Shown here: positions 1-7,218 of the stretch, in pieces
Layout: the number at the start of each line of letters is the position of its first letter
Numbering within the stretch: the first letter of the stretch is position 1
Assembly: GCA_001781625.1 (NCBI GenBank)
Contig: MFLS01000004.1
Coordinates: 1 to 9,598 of the forward strand
Length of the DNA: 9,598 nt
Direction of reading: 5' to 3'
Origin: Candidatus Kaiserbacteria bacterium RIFCSPHIGHO2_12_FULL_56_13
GTDB lineage: Bacteria; Patescibacteriota; Minisyncoccia; Phycocordibacterales; Phycocordibacteraceae
Notes under the pieces: generated by a model
Databases searched by the model: none
What the model was told of the DNA's origin: nothing
Seen by the model: the letters and a program-made list of their open reading frames with translations, nothing else
Position numbers and translations under genes: made by a program

Positions 1-1
1 G

Positions 2-1150
2 GTCGGCGTGGGCGTGTATTTCATGTTCTTTGCGGGAGGAGCGAACATCATTGTCGCTCCACCGGGCGACGCCGACACGCTGCCAGAAGCGGGCAGCGTG
101 CCCACCGCGCCAGTTGACGAGGAAACCCCAGTCGTTGACATCGAACAGCCGCGGCAGGTTGCCGCACGACTCGTGCAAATCTCAAAAGGCCCGGTGGTTA
201 CCGGAGCCGTTGTCTACACTGCGTCATCTACCGATTCGGCTCCCGAAGTCGCCGTGAACTTTATTGCTCGTGAAAGCGGCAACATTTATAGATATCTTGT
301 GCAGAGCGGTTCACTGACGCGCACCTCAAATAAAACGATCCCGGGCATCCAAGAGACCTTGTGGCTCCCCGATGGCTCTCTCGCATATGTGCGCTACCTC
401 TCGGGTGAAACACACGACACCATCAACACCTATGCGCTCCCCGAAAGCGGCGACGGTGGCTACTTTCTTGCTCAAAACATCGCCGACCTCTCGGTACACG
501 ATGCGGAGATCCTGACTGTCGCGGAGGGCACGAACGGCTCGGTCGCGACGCGTTCACGTACAGACGGCAGCAATGCGCGGCAAGTATTTGTCACTCCGCT
601 CTCGATGCTTCGTGCGAACTTTTTGGGAGTGCGCGAGCATCTCACCTTCACCAAGCCCTCGGCCCTCACTCCCGGCTACGCGTATCTCGTCAATTCGATA
701 GGGAATTTTGAGCGCATCGCGGGGCCCCTCAACGGCCTCGTTGCGCTCCCGAGCTCCTCGGGTGAATGGGTCCTGATCTCGTACTCCTCACAAGGCCTCC
801 CTGCTCTCTCGCTGTATGAGGTCAAGGAGCGAACGCTAATCGCCCTGCCGATCGCAACCATCGCCGATAAGTGCGTATGGGCCGACGACGACCGCGCCGT
901 ATACTGCGGCGTGCCGATAGATCCACCAGAGAGTTACATCTACCCCGACGACTGGTACCAAGGGGCGGTCGCCTTTCGCGACCGGCTATGGAAGATTGAT
1001 GTTGAGGGACGCTTCGCTGAACTCGTGCTCGATTTTGAAAAAGAAACGGGGCAATCGCTCGACGCAACAGGCCTTGCCATCGATACGGCGCCTACCATCC
1101 TCGTATTCAAGAACAAGCGAGATGCTTCACTGTGGAGCTACGCGCTCTGA
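2..1150 (+). CDS. Secreted/anchored beta-propeller-like protein of unknown function (5' partial)
   Basis: The frame is open to the left window edge, so the true start lies outside; the in-frame GTG at 8 and ATG at 23 fall inside a hydrophobic stretch (VYFMFFAGGANIIVA) that looks like the end of a signal or membrane anchor. A Pro/Glu/Thr-rich linker follows for about 30 residues. The rest, about 330 residues, has short strand-like blocks with recurring G-x-IYRY, LPDGSLAYVRY and SGEWVLISY patterns, resembling WD40/TolB-like propeller blades. Two Cys near the C-terminal third (in KCVW and VYCGVP) could form a disulfide, which fits an extracytoplasmic location. I do not recognise a named family or a catalytic motif, so function is unknown; the propeller fold is an inference from the pattern. 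The last 24 bases overlap the 3' end of yidC, which is transcribed the other way. Confidence 0.75.
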   Translation, partial: VGVGVYFMFFAGGANIIVAPPGDADTLPEAGSVPTAPVDEETPVVDIEQPRQVAARLVQISKGPVVTGAVVYTASSTDSAPEVAVNFIARESGNIYRYLVQSGSLTRTSNKTIPGIQETLWLPDGSLAYVRYLSGETHDTINTYALPESGDGGYFLAQNIADLSVHDAEILTVAEGTNGSVATRSRTDGSNARQVFVTPLSMLRANFLGVREHLTFTKPSALTPGYAYLVNSIGNFERIAGPLNGLVALPSSSGEWVLISYSSQGLPALSLYEVKERTLIALPIATIADKCVWADDDRAVYCGVPIDPPESYIYPDDWYQGAVAFRDRLWKIDVEGRFAELVLDFEKETGQSLDATGLAIDTAPTILVFKNKRDASLWSYAL

Positions 1151-1870
1151 TCGGGGAACGGCGATCTTCTTTCGCACATACCACTCCTGCAGGGCGCCGG
1201 CGATATTCGTCGTGACGAAATACAGCGCGATTGCCGCCGAGGTCGTGTACGCGATCACGGCGATCAAGATAGGGAAGACATAGCGCATCTGCAAAGTCAT
1301 CACTCGGTTAAAGTCGGCCTGCATACCGGTGCCGGTAGGGTGCGGCGCGCGAGAAAGCGCAAACACCGCCTGGAGATATTGGGTGACGCCTGCAAGGAGC
1401 GCGAGAACGATGCTCTTCTCTGCCATGGGGATGAGGCCGAAGAGAGACCCCTGCACGACATCGGGGGTCGGCGTAAACGCATAGAGACGCACGGTATCAA
1501 GCGTCGCAAACGGCTCGTAATAGAAAACCCAAAAGAGGGCGAGGAGGACGGGTATTTGTATGAAAACCGTGAGGATGCTCGCAAACGGGTTCACCCGCTC
1601 GGTGCGATAAAGCTCGAGAGTCTTTACCGCCTGCTCCTCCTTATTGTCTTTGTGTTTCTCTCGGAGTTCTGCGAGTTTTGGCTCCAAGAGGCGCATCGCT
1701 CGCTGCGTGCGCGCGGCCGAGAGCGAAAAGGGGAGGAGCACAAGTCGCACGAAGAGGGTGAGAATGATGACGGCGATGCCGACATCGCCGCCTGGTATCG
1801 CCGCCATGAGCGCTACCAAGAGGTTGTAGATGGGATTATAAAAAACCGCATTAAAGAACGAGGAGATCAT
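1127..1870 (-). CDS. yidC: Membrane protein insertase YidC/Oxa1 family
   Basis: A 247-aa polytopic protein of the YidC/Oxa1/Alb3 family, which inserts and folds proteins in the cytoplasmic membrane with or without SecYEG. There is no large periplasmic P1 domain as in Proteobacteria, so this is the short form typical of Gram-positives and CPR. Visible: a first conserved membrane segment around 29-50 with the groove arginine (R42 in LFVRLVLLPFSLSA), a charged cytoplasmic hairpin at about 53-93, and hydrophobic segments at about 95-118, 142-172 and 195-222. The C-tail is short and mildly basic. The start ATG overlaps the rnpA stop by four bases (ATGA), implying translational coupling. The rpmH-rnpA-yidC order is conserved near many bacterial origins, but yidD, often between rnpA and yidC, is absent here, as is a downstream jag/khpB gene. 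The 3' end overlaps a convergent gene by 24 bases. Confidence 0.96.
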   Translation of the reverse strand: MISSFFNAVFYNPIYNLLVALMAAIPGGDVGIAVIILTLFVRLVLLPFSLSAARTQRAMRLLEPKLAELREKHKDNKEEQAVKTLELYRTERVNPFASILTVFIQIPVLLALFWVFYYEPFATLDTVRLYAFTPTPDVVQGSLFGLIPMAEKSIVLALLAGVTQYLQAVFALSRAPHPTGTGMQADFNRVMTLQMRYVFPILIAVIAYTTSAAIALYFVTTNIAGALQEWYVRKKIAVPRSERVAPQ

Positions 1871-2163
1871 GCAAACAGTGTAGCAAGCTCATCCCTGATT
1901 TCAGAAATCGATAGTCCAGCCGCTGAATCTTTCGCAAAGACCACGAGGCCGGAGGGGAGGGGCAACTCCTTGAGAACCGAGAGTACGCGGCGCTTCAACT
2001 GATGGCGCTTTGTTGAGAGCGCTGTCACCTTCTTTGGCACGACCACCGCATACCCCTCTGCCTGGTGGGGGACGACGACGAGAAAGTGCCGTGAATGGAG
2101 CCGCCGGCCGCGGCGCAAGGACCCGAAATCAGCCCTTTGAAACCTCTTGCGACGGGGGAACAT
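1867..2163 (-). CDS. rnpA: Ribonuclease P protein component
   Basis: A 98-aa basic protein: the protein subunit that binds RNase P RNA and helps it cleave 5' leaders from pre-tRNA. The N-terminus MFPRRKRFQRADF matches the family start (a Leu/Phe-Pro-Arg run followed by F), so I prefer the ATG at 2163 over the one at 2190, which would overlap rpmH. This start lies one base after the rpmH stop (TGA-A-ATG), a typical coupled arrangement. The central block HFLVVVPH...AVVVPKKV corresponds to the beta-sheet core. The usual RNR signature helix (RNRxKRRxRE) is only loosely kept as TKRHQLKRRVLSVLKE (about 51-66): basic residues are conserved but the first RNR is changed. Length is a little below the usual 110-120. 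Identity rests on both sequence and the rpmH-rnpA-yidC context. Confidence 0.93.
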   Translation of the reverse strand: MFPRRKRFQRADFGSLRRGRRLHSRHFLVVVPHQAEGYAVVVPKKVTALSTKRHQLKRRVLSVLKELPLPSGLVVFAKDSAAGLSISEIRDELATLFA

Positions 2164-2164
2164 T

Positions 2165-2302
2165 TCAAACAGCGAGGTGAGAGCGGCCACGGCGACGGCG
2201 TCTCTTCAAAACCCCCCTCCCTGAAGAGCTCTTCCGACGCGCTCGAAACCCGTGGGTACGAGCGCGCTTTCTTTTTTTCGGCTGGTAAGTTCGTTTAGGC
2301 AT
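2165..2302 (-). CDS. rpmH: 50S ribosomal protein L34
   Basis: A 45-aa, extremely basic protein. The minus-strand reading starts MPKRTYQPKKRKRARTHGFR and continues with an Arg/Lys-rich tail ending in GRSHLAV. The KRTYQPKKRKRxRTHGFRAR pattern is the L34 signature; L34 sits in the large subunit in contact with 23S rRNA. The family usually starts MKRTFQP, so one residue (P2) is inserted here, a common variant. The C-terminal half (SGRGVLKRRRRRGR) matches the usual xGRxVLxxRRxKGR. No Shine-Dalgarno motif precedes the ATG. It is the first gene of the rpmH-rnpA-yidC operon, diverges from dnaA, and ends one base before the rnpA start. Confidence 0.96.
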   Translation of the reverse strand: MPKRTYQPKKRKRARTHGFRARRKSSSGRGVLKRRRRRGRSHLAV

Positions 2303-2328
2303 AAAAAGTCAAGAGGTCGAAATGTCGA

Positions 2329-2334
2329 GTTATA
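2329..2334 (-). promoter_or_regulatory. Possible rpmH operon -10 element
   Basis: Read on the minus strand this is TATAAC (five of six matches to TATAAT), which would place a transcription start near 2322 and a leader of about 20 bases before the rpmH ATG at 2302. No convincing -35 is seen at the right distance. The element overlaps the DnaA box at 2330-2338, so DnaA binding could interfere with it. The assignment is weak. Confidence 0.3.
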
Positions 2335-2338
2335 CACA
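2330..2338 (+). promoter_or_regulatory. Consensus DnaA box
   Basis: TTATACACA is a perfect match to the bacterial DnaA-box consensus TTATNCACA. It lies in the spacer between divergent rpmH and dnaA, about 85 bases upstream of the dnaA ATG, where autoregulatory boxes and oriC boxes are commonly found. I see no second perfect box in this spacer, so on its own it fits autoregulation of dnaA (and perhaps of rpmH) as well as an origin role. Confidence 0.7.
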
Positions 2339-2383
2339 CGATATTAACAGGAGTGACGAAAAGGAGCAAGGAAATGCCCTGCT

Positions 2384-2412
2384 TTGCACCTTACGCGCGA
2401 CACCTATACAAT
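2384..2412 (+). promoter_or_regulatory. Probable dnaA promoter (near-leaderless)
   Basis: TTGCAC (2384-2389), a 17-base spacer and TACAAT (2407-2412) form a sigma-70-type promoter with a good -10 (five of six) and a moderate -35 (TTG kept). The predicted start is near 2419-2420, only three or four bases before the dnaA ATG at 2423. The absence of a Shine-Dalgarno sequence before that ATG agrees with a leaderless or nearly leaderless message. Position and spacing are read directly; use in the cell is inferred. Confidence 0.5.
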
Positions 2413-2422
2413 ACGACCTACT

Positions 2423-3772
2423 ATGGATCGCACGAACCCGAGAGAGTTTTGGGAGCACGTTCTTTCACAGGTAGAACTCTCGGTATCTCCGGCAAATTTC
2501 AACGCTTGGTTTCGCGACAGTCATCTCATTAAGATCGAAGACGGTATCGTGTACATTGGCGTCCCGAGCCAGTTCTTCCGGGACATGTACCTCAAGAAGT
2601 TCCACATGCTCCTTCTCAAGATCGTCCGCGGCATCTCCTACGAATTCAGGAATATCGAGTATCACATCGTGAAAGACGAGCGCCGCAAACCGCCGCGTAT
2701 GGATAAGGCGGGACGTCCGACCATCGAACTGCCTCTTAACGAGTTTTATATCGATAAAAGCGACAATCTGAACCCGCGCTACACATTCGATTCTTTCGTC
2801 GTCGGGTCTTTTAATGACCTCGCGTACGCCGCTTCGCAAGCGGCGATCACGCGCCCGGGCATCACCTATAATCCCCTCTTCATCTATGGAGAGACCGGGC
2901 GCGGCAAGACGCACCTGATCCAGGCTATCGGCAATCAGTTCAAGAAGACCTACCCGAACCGTAAAGCGTTCTACCTCACTTCGGAAAAGTTCGCGATCGA
3001 TTTCACCGACGCCGTCGGTGCCGGTACGGCGAACCGATTCAAGGATAAATATCGCCAGTACGATCTTCTCGTCATGGATGATGTCCAATTTCTCTCAAAA
3101 AAGGACAAGACCCAAGAGGAGCTCTTTCACCTCTTCAATGCTCTTCATGACAACAACAAGCAAATCATCTTCTCGTCAGATCGTCCTCCCGTGGCAATCC
3201 CTGACATTGCTGAACGCTTGCGCGGCCGGCTTGCAAGTGGCATGACCGTTGATATCGGCGAGCCGGATGTCGAGAGCCGGGTGGCGATCGCGCGACGCAA
3301 AACTGCCATGCATGGTATCACCCTTTCTGACGAAGTTATTGAGTATGTGGCTCTCACCGCATCAGGATCGATACGAGAGCTCGAAGGGATGATCAATAGC
3401 ATCGTCTGTCATTCACAAGTAAAAGGAACAGTGCCCGATATCGCCGAAGTGAGACAATCCCTCCGCTCTTTCACCCGCCCTCAAAAAAATGTGTCGGTGA
3501 AGAATGTGGTAACAAAGGTCGCCGAGTTTTACGGCATCGACGAAGAGAGCATCTATGAAAAGACGCGGCGGCGAGAAGTGGTACGCCCGCGCCAGATTAT
3601 CATGTATCTCTTGCGAGAAGATTTTAGTGTCTCATACCCCACCATAGGATCGAAGTTGGGTGGTCGAGACCACACTACCGTTATCCACTCATGCGAGAAG
3701 ATAAGGCGTGAAGTAGTTGGGGATAGTGAGCTCGCAAAAGAGATTCAAGACATCCGTACTCTCTTGGTGTAA
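2423..3772 (+). CDS. dnaA: Chromosomal replication initiator DnaA
   Basis: A 449-aa protein from the ATG at 2423 (MDRTNPREFWEHVLSQVE). It is the AAA+ initiator that binds DnaA boxes, oligomerises at oriC and opens the duplex. Domain I (about 1-85) begins with the usual FWxxVL helix; the linker domain II is short (about 86-115). Domain III holds Walker A GETGRGKT (156-163; the usual GxxGLGKT with Arg for Leu), Walker B LLVMDDVQFL (215-224), sensor I FSSDRPP and the Arg-finger region ERLRGRL. Domain IV carries the DNA-binding signature GGRDHTTVIHS (413-423). An in-frame TTG at 2384 would add 13 residues, but it coincides with the likely -35 hexamer and the extension does not resemble DnaA. It diverges from rpmH and is followed by dnaN after an AT-rich spacer. 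Confidence 0.97.
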   Translation: MDRTNPREFWEHVLSQVELSVSPANFNAWFRDSHLIKIEDGIVYIGVPSQFFRDMYLKKFHMLLLKIVRGISYEFRNIEYHIVKDERRKPPRMDKAGRPTIELPLNEFYIDKSDNLNPRYTFDSFVVGSFNDLAYAASQAAITRPGITYNPLFIYGETGRGKTHLIQAIGNQFKKTYPNRKAFYLTSEKFAIDFTDAVGAGTANRFKDKYRQYDLLVMDDVQFLSKKDKTQEELFHLFNALHDNNKQIIFSSDRPPVAIPDIAERLRGRLASGMTVDIGEPDVESRVAIARRKTAMHGITLSDEVIEYVALTASGSIRELEGMINSIVCHSQVKGTVPDIAEVRQSLRSFTRPQKNVSVKNVVTKVAEFYGIDEESIYEKTRRREVVRPRQIIMYLLREDFSVSYPTIGSKLGGRDHTTVIHSCEKIRREVVGDSELAKEIQDIRTLLV

Positions 3773-3895
3773 ATAGGTTATGAAAACACATCCCTCTCTT
3801 CTCAACACTTTAGAAAAAACATCCTTACAAAAAATCCTTTTATTATCTGATCAAAAAACATTCTCCACACTTTCAACACCCTTAATAATATCTGT
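3773..3895 (+). other. AT-rich dnaA-dnaN spacer with direct repeats; candidate replication origin
   Basis: By my count about 37 of 123 bases are G or C (about 30 percent), far below the flanking genes, and on the + strand C outnumbers G roughly five to one. Two 13-base direct repeats, TTCTCAACACTTT (3799-3811) and TTCTCCACACTTT (3861-3873), differ at one position. The second contains TTCTCCACA, one mismatch from the DnaA box TTATCCACA; a third weaker copy, TTTCAACAC, follows at 3871-3879. AAAAAACAT occurs twice (3814-3822 and 3853-3861). A melting region plus DnaA-like sites between dnaA and dnaN fits oriC in many bacteria. TAATAA/TAATAT at 3883-3891 may also be a -10 for dnaN very close to its ATG, but no good -35 is seen. 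Confidence 0.5.
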
Positions 3896-4996
3896 ATGAT
3901 TCTCTTAATAGAAAAGAAAGATTTTATTAATGCAATACACACTACCGCGCGTTTTACTGAACGAAGTGGCATGTCTCTCCCCATTCTCTCCTCCATCCTC
4001 ATACTATCTACTAGTGATGGAATAAAATTTAGAGCAACAAATCTTGAGACCGGTATCGATTTCAAAGTGAAGGGTACCCATAAGGGAGAAGGAGTACTTG
4101 CCATACCAGCGAAAATACTTGAGCAGATTGCAGGATCTCTCGTTGGTGAAGGGACAGTCACCATAGAACAAAAAGGTGACACAGCTCTTCTCAAAATCGG
4201 TTCGGCACAAAGCTCAATACGCACCACCCCTCCCGAGGATTTTCCTACTATCCCCATACCAGAATCTCCAAAAGGGAGGGTCGTCCTTTCTGGCGTCACT
4301 ATCAAAAACCTCCTCTCCTCAATTGCGGGATGTGCATCAACTTCGAGCGTGCGACCCGAGCTCGCAAGCGTCTATTTTTCGATCGAAGGGGGGACGTGCA
4401 CCGCTGTTGCTACCGACTCATTTCGTCTTGCGGAGAAAAAAATTGCCTTAAATGGCAAAGGGGTGCAAAGCAAACTTCTCATTCCGGCAAAAAATGCGCT
4501 TGATATTGCCCAAGCGCTTCCCGACGAAGAGGTTATCGTTACTTTTGATGACCACCAATGTGCTTTTGTCTCCGAGCTCGGGATGTTCAGCACACGGCTC
4601 ACTGCCGCCATGTATCCTGACTACCGTCAGATCATTCCCAAAGAGTCGGTCGCCGAAGCAATCGTCCTGCGACGAGACCTCGAGCTTGCTCTTAAACGCG
4701 CCACCATCTTTTCTGACGTTTTTCAAAAAGTCCTCCTCTCGTTCGACCCAAAGAAAAAGATGCTCACTCTCTTTTCACGTAACACCGACGTGGGGGAAAC
4801 AACAGAGCCCATAGCCGGACAACTGTCGGGAAGCGCTATCGAGCTCTCCTTCAATCATCGCTATCTTTCAGCATTCTTTTCACTCATTGCCGCCGAAAAT
4901 ATCTCGCTCACCTCAAGTGGCGTTGGGCGTCCGCTCATCATGCGCGGCGTGGGCGATGCGTCTCTCTTATATCTTGTCATGCCGATGAATCAGTAA
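3896..4996 (+). CDS. dnaN: DNA polymerase III sliding clamp, beta subunit
   Basis: A 366-aa protein of the length expected for the beta clamp, a ring-shaped homodimer that tethers the replicative polymerase to DNA and serves as a docking platform. Three repeated clamp domains are visible, about 1-120, 121-245 and 246-366. Family landmarks are ATDSFRLA (domain 2), YPDYRQIIPKE at the domain 2/3 junction, NHRYLSAFFSLI and the C-terminal LYLVMPMNQ, which matches the usual YxxMPMRL end. The start ATG gives the canonical N-terminus with the FxxAI pattern; no Shine-Dalgarno motif precedes it. The first 100 codons are more AT-rich than the rest, continuing the composition of the upstream spacer. The gene ends 8 bases before the stop of the convergent PBP gene with no terminator hairpin between. 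Confidence 0.97.
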   Translation: MILLIEKKDFINAIHTTARFTERSGMSLPILSSILILSTSDGIKFRATNLETGIDFKVKGTHKGEGVLAIPAKILEQIAGSLVGEGTVTIEQKGDTALLKIGSAQSSIRTTPPEDFPTIPIPESPKGRVVLSGVTIKNLLSSIAGCASTSSVRPELASVYFSIEGGTCTAVATDSFRLAEKKIALNGKGVQSKLLIPAKNALDIAQALPDEEVIVTFDDHQCAFVSELGMFSTRLTAAMYPDYRQIIPKESVAEAIVLRRDLELALKRATIFSDVFQKVLLSFDPKKKMLTLFSRNTDVGETTEPIAGQLSGSAIELSFNHRYLSAFFSLIAAENISLTSSGVGRPLIMRGVGDASLLYLVMPMNQ

Positions 4997-5004
4997 TAGT
5001 TGCG

Positions 5005-7149
5005 TTATTCAGTTTGGATTGGCTCAGGGATATCAGGAGAGATAAGGGGGACGAGGAGCGGAGGGTTCGCGGCATTGGGGTGGGAGGCGTACCACGAGGC
5101 AATACCATACTCCCAGTACGCAAACTGCGCATCGCTTGCGGGGTCGGAAGGTGACGGACCTTGAGGGTTATGTTTATCTACCCAATACAATAAGCTGTGA
5201 GGAGCGATGTCACCCTCACGGTCAGGCACGCGCCAGTTGCCTTGGAGCATCGGCGGCACATTTGCATAAACAGGATCAGGCTCGCCGAAGTATGCCTTCG
5301 GGTATTTGGTAAGCGCGTAGGCCATAAGGTCGTGCCAGAGGGGTGCCACAATAAAACCCGCGATGCTTTTCACCATCGGCGTGTTGTCGTTGTTGCCGGC
5401 CCAGGTGCCGATGACGATCGAGGGAGTGTAGCCCACGACCCACGCATCGCGCGTATCATTCGTCGTGCCGGTCTTTGAAGCGACATCATAGCCGGGGAAG
5501 TTAAACGGGTTATTAAGCGGGTATTCGGGGACGCGCGCGGGGTTGTCGGAGAGCATTGTCGAAATGCTGTGTGCGATGCCGGGGGGAACAATCTGAAAGG
5601 GAGATGGAGAGAACATTTCAAGGATGTCGCCCGCGCTATCGCGCACCTCAAGGATGCCCGTTGGTTGGCTACGAATACCGTCTGCGGCAAAGACCCCAAA
5701 GGCGCTCGCAAGGTCAAGCAAGCGCACCTCGCCGCCGCCAAGCACAAGTGTGAGACCGTAGCGGTCGGGGTCGCCCAAGGTCGCAAGGCCGAATGACTGC
5801 GCGAGCGCCACAGCATTTCTCACCCCCACCAAATAGAGGACCTTAATCGCGGGTATGTTGATCGACTGTGCGAGCGCCGTCTCGAAGGTCATGGGGCCGC
5901 GGTGCTCGTCATCGAAATTCTGCGGCGCGTAGCAGGGCGGTTCGCTATTTTCAAGCTCGTCAGGGCGGCACTCGGTCGAGAACTGCGTGGCGACATCGAA
6001 AACGACCGTATTGCGGGTGAACCCCTTCATGAGAGCAAGGGCATAGACGAAGGGTTTGAAAGTTGAGCCGGGCTGGCGGAGTGCGAGCGTCGCATTATAC
6101 TGCCCGTCAATTTCTGGACTCCAAAAATCTTTCGACCCCACCATGGCGAGGATCTGCCCTGTCGCGGGCTCAAGCGCGATTGCCGCCGCGTTGCTCGCAT
6201 TGAAATTCTTCAAGTTGCTCTCGGCGTAGTTTGAAACGATCGATTCGGCGCGCGTTTGAAGATCGGCATCGAGGGTCGTGGTGACAGTAAGCCCCCTCAT
6301 GAGCACGTTCTCGCCGTATGCGGTGCGCAGGTAGTCAAGGATATAAAAAACGAAGTGCGGCGCGATGAGGGATCCGCCGCTCTGGGCGGAAAAAGCAACC
6401 GTTTCAGTTTTTGCTTCGGCAAGCTCTTCTTCAGTAATGAGACCAAGCTCGCGCATGCGCTCAAGGACAATGTCTTTGCGGATGAGGAGTTCTTCAGCGT
6501 GCGAGCCGTAGGGCGAATAATAGGTTGGCGCCTGGAGCATCGCGGCAAGGTGGGCCGACTGTGCAAGGTCGAGATCTTTTGCAGGGATGCCGAAGTAGAC
6601 CTCGCTCGCCGCCTCGACGCCGTACAAGGTGCCACCATAGGGAACATCGTTGAGGTAGGTCTCGAGGATCTGATCTTTCGAATACGACTGCTCCATTTTT
6701 ATCGCGAGAACCCACTCGTGCGCTTTGCGTATAAAGCTCTTCTCGCGCGTGAGGAGAGTATTTTTCACCACTTGCTGGGTGATCGTCGAACCGCCTTGGG
6801 TCGGGCCACCGCCAAAGACATCAGCGAGCATGGCACGGACGATCGAGGTGAGGCGGATGCCGCCGTGGCCGTAGAAACTTGAGTCCTCAATCGCGATGAC
6901 CGCGTTCTTGGCGTATTCAGAGATCGCTTCAAGCGGGACGATGACGCGTCGAACATCGCGATTGTAGTCGTAGAGAAGGACCTGGCCGGTGCGGTCGTAG
7001 ATCTTGGTCGACTGTGTCACCTCTCGGCTCCCGAACGAAGCGATGTCGGGGACTGGTGTGAAGGCGACCCAGAGTGAAAAGGCGCCGATGAGGATGAAGC
7101 CGAGGCCAAAAATAAGACGGGCGAGAAAAGCAAGGGGGCGCGCACGCAT
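5005..7149 (-). CDS. Class A penicillin-binding protein (PBP1A type, transglycosylase/transpeptidase)
   Basis: A 714-aa bifunctional peptidoglycan synthase from ATG 7149 (MRARPLAFLARL). One N-terminal membrane helix lies at about 9-32. The GT51 transglycosylase follows, with the catalytic Glu motif EDSSFYGHGG (E88), GGSTITQQ and KMEQSYSKDQILETYLN, and polymerises lipid II. The transpeptidase domain has the serine motif STFK (S362, K365), the SIN triad (429-431) and KTGTT (from 559), and cross-links the stem peptides. A Pro-rich tail of roughly 60 residues follows, ending in PIQTE. Two Cys between the SxxK and SxN motifs (in TECRPD and PPCYAP) could pair by disulfide. Upstream ATGs at 7167 and 7212 are in frame, but the 7212 extension would be encoded by a perfect palindrome and precede the anchor with unconserved residues, so I use 7149. 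A periplasm-side, membrane-anchored location is expected. Confidence 0.93.
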   Translation of the reverse strand: MRARPLAFLARLIFGLGFILIGAFSLWVAFTPVPDIASFGSREVTQSTKIYDRTGQVLLYDYNRDVRRVIVPLEAISEYAKNAVIAIEDSSFYGHGGIRLTSIVRAMLADVFGGGPTQGGSTITQQVVKNTLLTREKSFIRKAHEWVLAIKMEQSYSKDQILETYLNDVPYGGTLYGVEAASEVYFGIPAKDLDLAQSAHLAAMLQAPTYYSPYGSHAEELLIRKDIVLERMRELGLITEEELAEAKTETVAFSAQSGGSLIAPHFVFYILDYLRTAYGENVLMRGLTVTTTLDADLQTRAESIVSNYAESNLKNFNASNAAAIALEPATGQILAMVGSKDFWSPEIDGQYNATLALRQPGSTFKPFVYALALMKGFTRNTVVFDVATQFSTECRPDELENSEPPCYAPQNFDDEHRGPMTFETALAQSINIPAIKVLYLVGVRNAVALAQSFGLATLGDPDRYGLTLVLGGGEVRLLDLASAFGVFAADGIRSQPTGILEVRDSAGDILEMFSPSPFQIVPPGIAHSISTMLSDNPARVPEYPLNNPFNFPGYDVASKTGTTNDTRDAWVVGYTPSIVIGTWAGNNDNTPMVKSIAGFIVAPLWHDLMAYALTKYPKAYFGEPDPVYANVPPMLQGNWRVPDREGDIAPHSLLYWVDKHNPQGPSPSDPASDAQFAYWEYGIASWYASHPNAANPPLLVPLISPDIPEPIQTE

Positions 7150-7167
7150 GTAGGGCCATGCTACCAT

Positions 7168-7202
7168 GCGCCGCACACATACGAATCGTATGTGTGCGGC
7201 GC
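7168..7202. repeat. Palindrome with 17-bp arms around one base
   Basis: The left arm (7168-7184, beginning GCGCCGCACACATACGA) is the exact reverse complement of the right arm (7186-7202), with a single A at 7185 between them. It lies just upstream of the PBP gene, ending directly at the alternative ATG at 7167. No T-run follows on either strand, so it does not look like a standard intrinsic terminator. It may be an operator for a dimeric regulator, or an mRNA hairpin 18 bases ahead of the PBP start codon at 7149. Confidence 0.85.
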
Positions 7203-7218
7203 GTGAACGCACCCGATA

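Noticed and set aside
2339..2348. CGATATTAAC shared with 7214-7223.
   Set aside because: Ten-base matches are expected by chance many times in a window of this size.
2374..2532. A 52-codon reading frame starting ATG at 2374 with AAGGAG eight to thirteen bases upstream, overlapping dnaA out of frame.
   Set aside because: It lies mostly inside dnaA in another frame, has no recognisable features, and its ribosome site would be upstream of the predicted dnaA transcription start.
3681..3689. TTATCCACT, one mismatch from a DnaA box, inside the dnaA gene.
   Set aside because: It encodes part of the conserved TTVIHS signature of domain IV, so codon constraint explains it.
7150..7212. Extending the PBP N-terminus to the ATG at 7212 or 7167.
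   Set aside because: The 7212 extension would be encoded by the palindrome and would put unconserved residues before the membrane anchor; the ATG at 7167 abuts the hairpin and adds only six residues.
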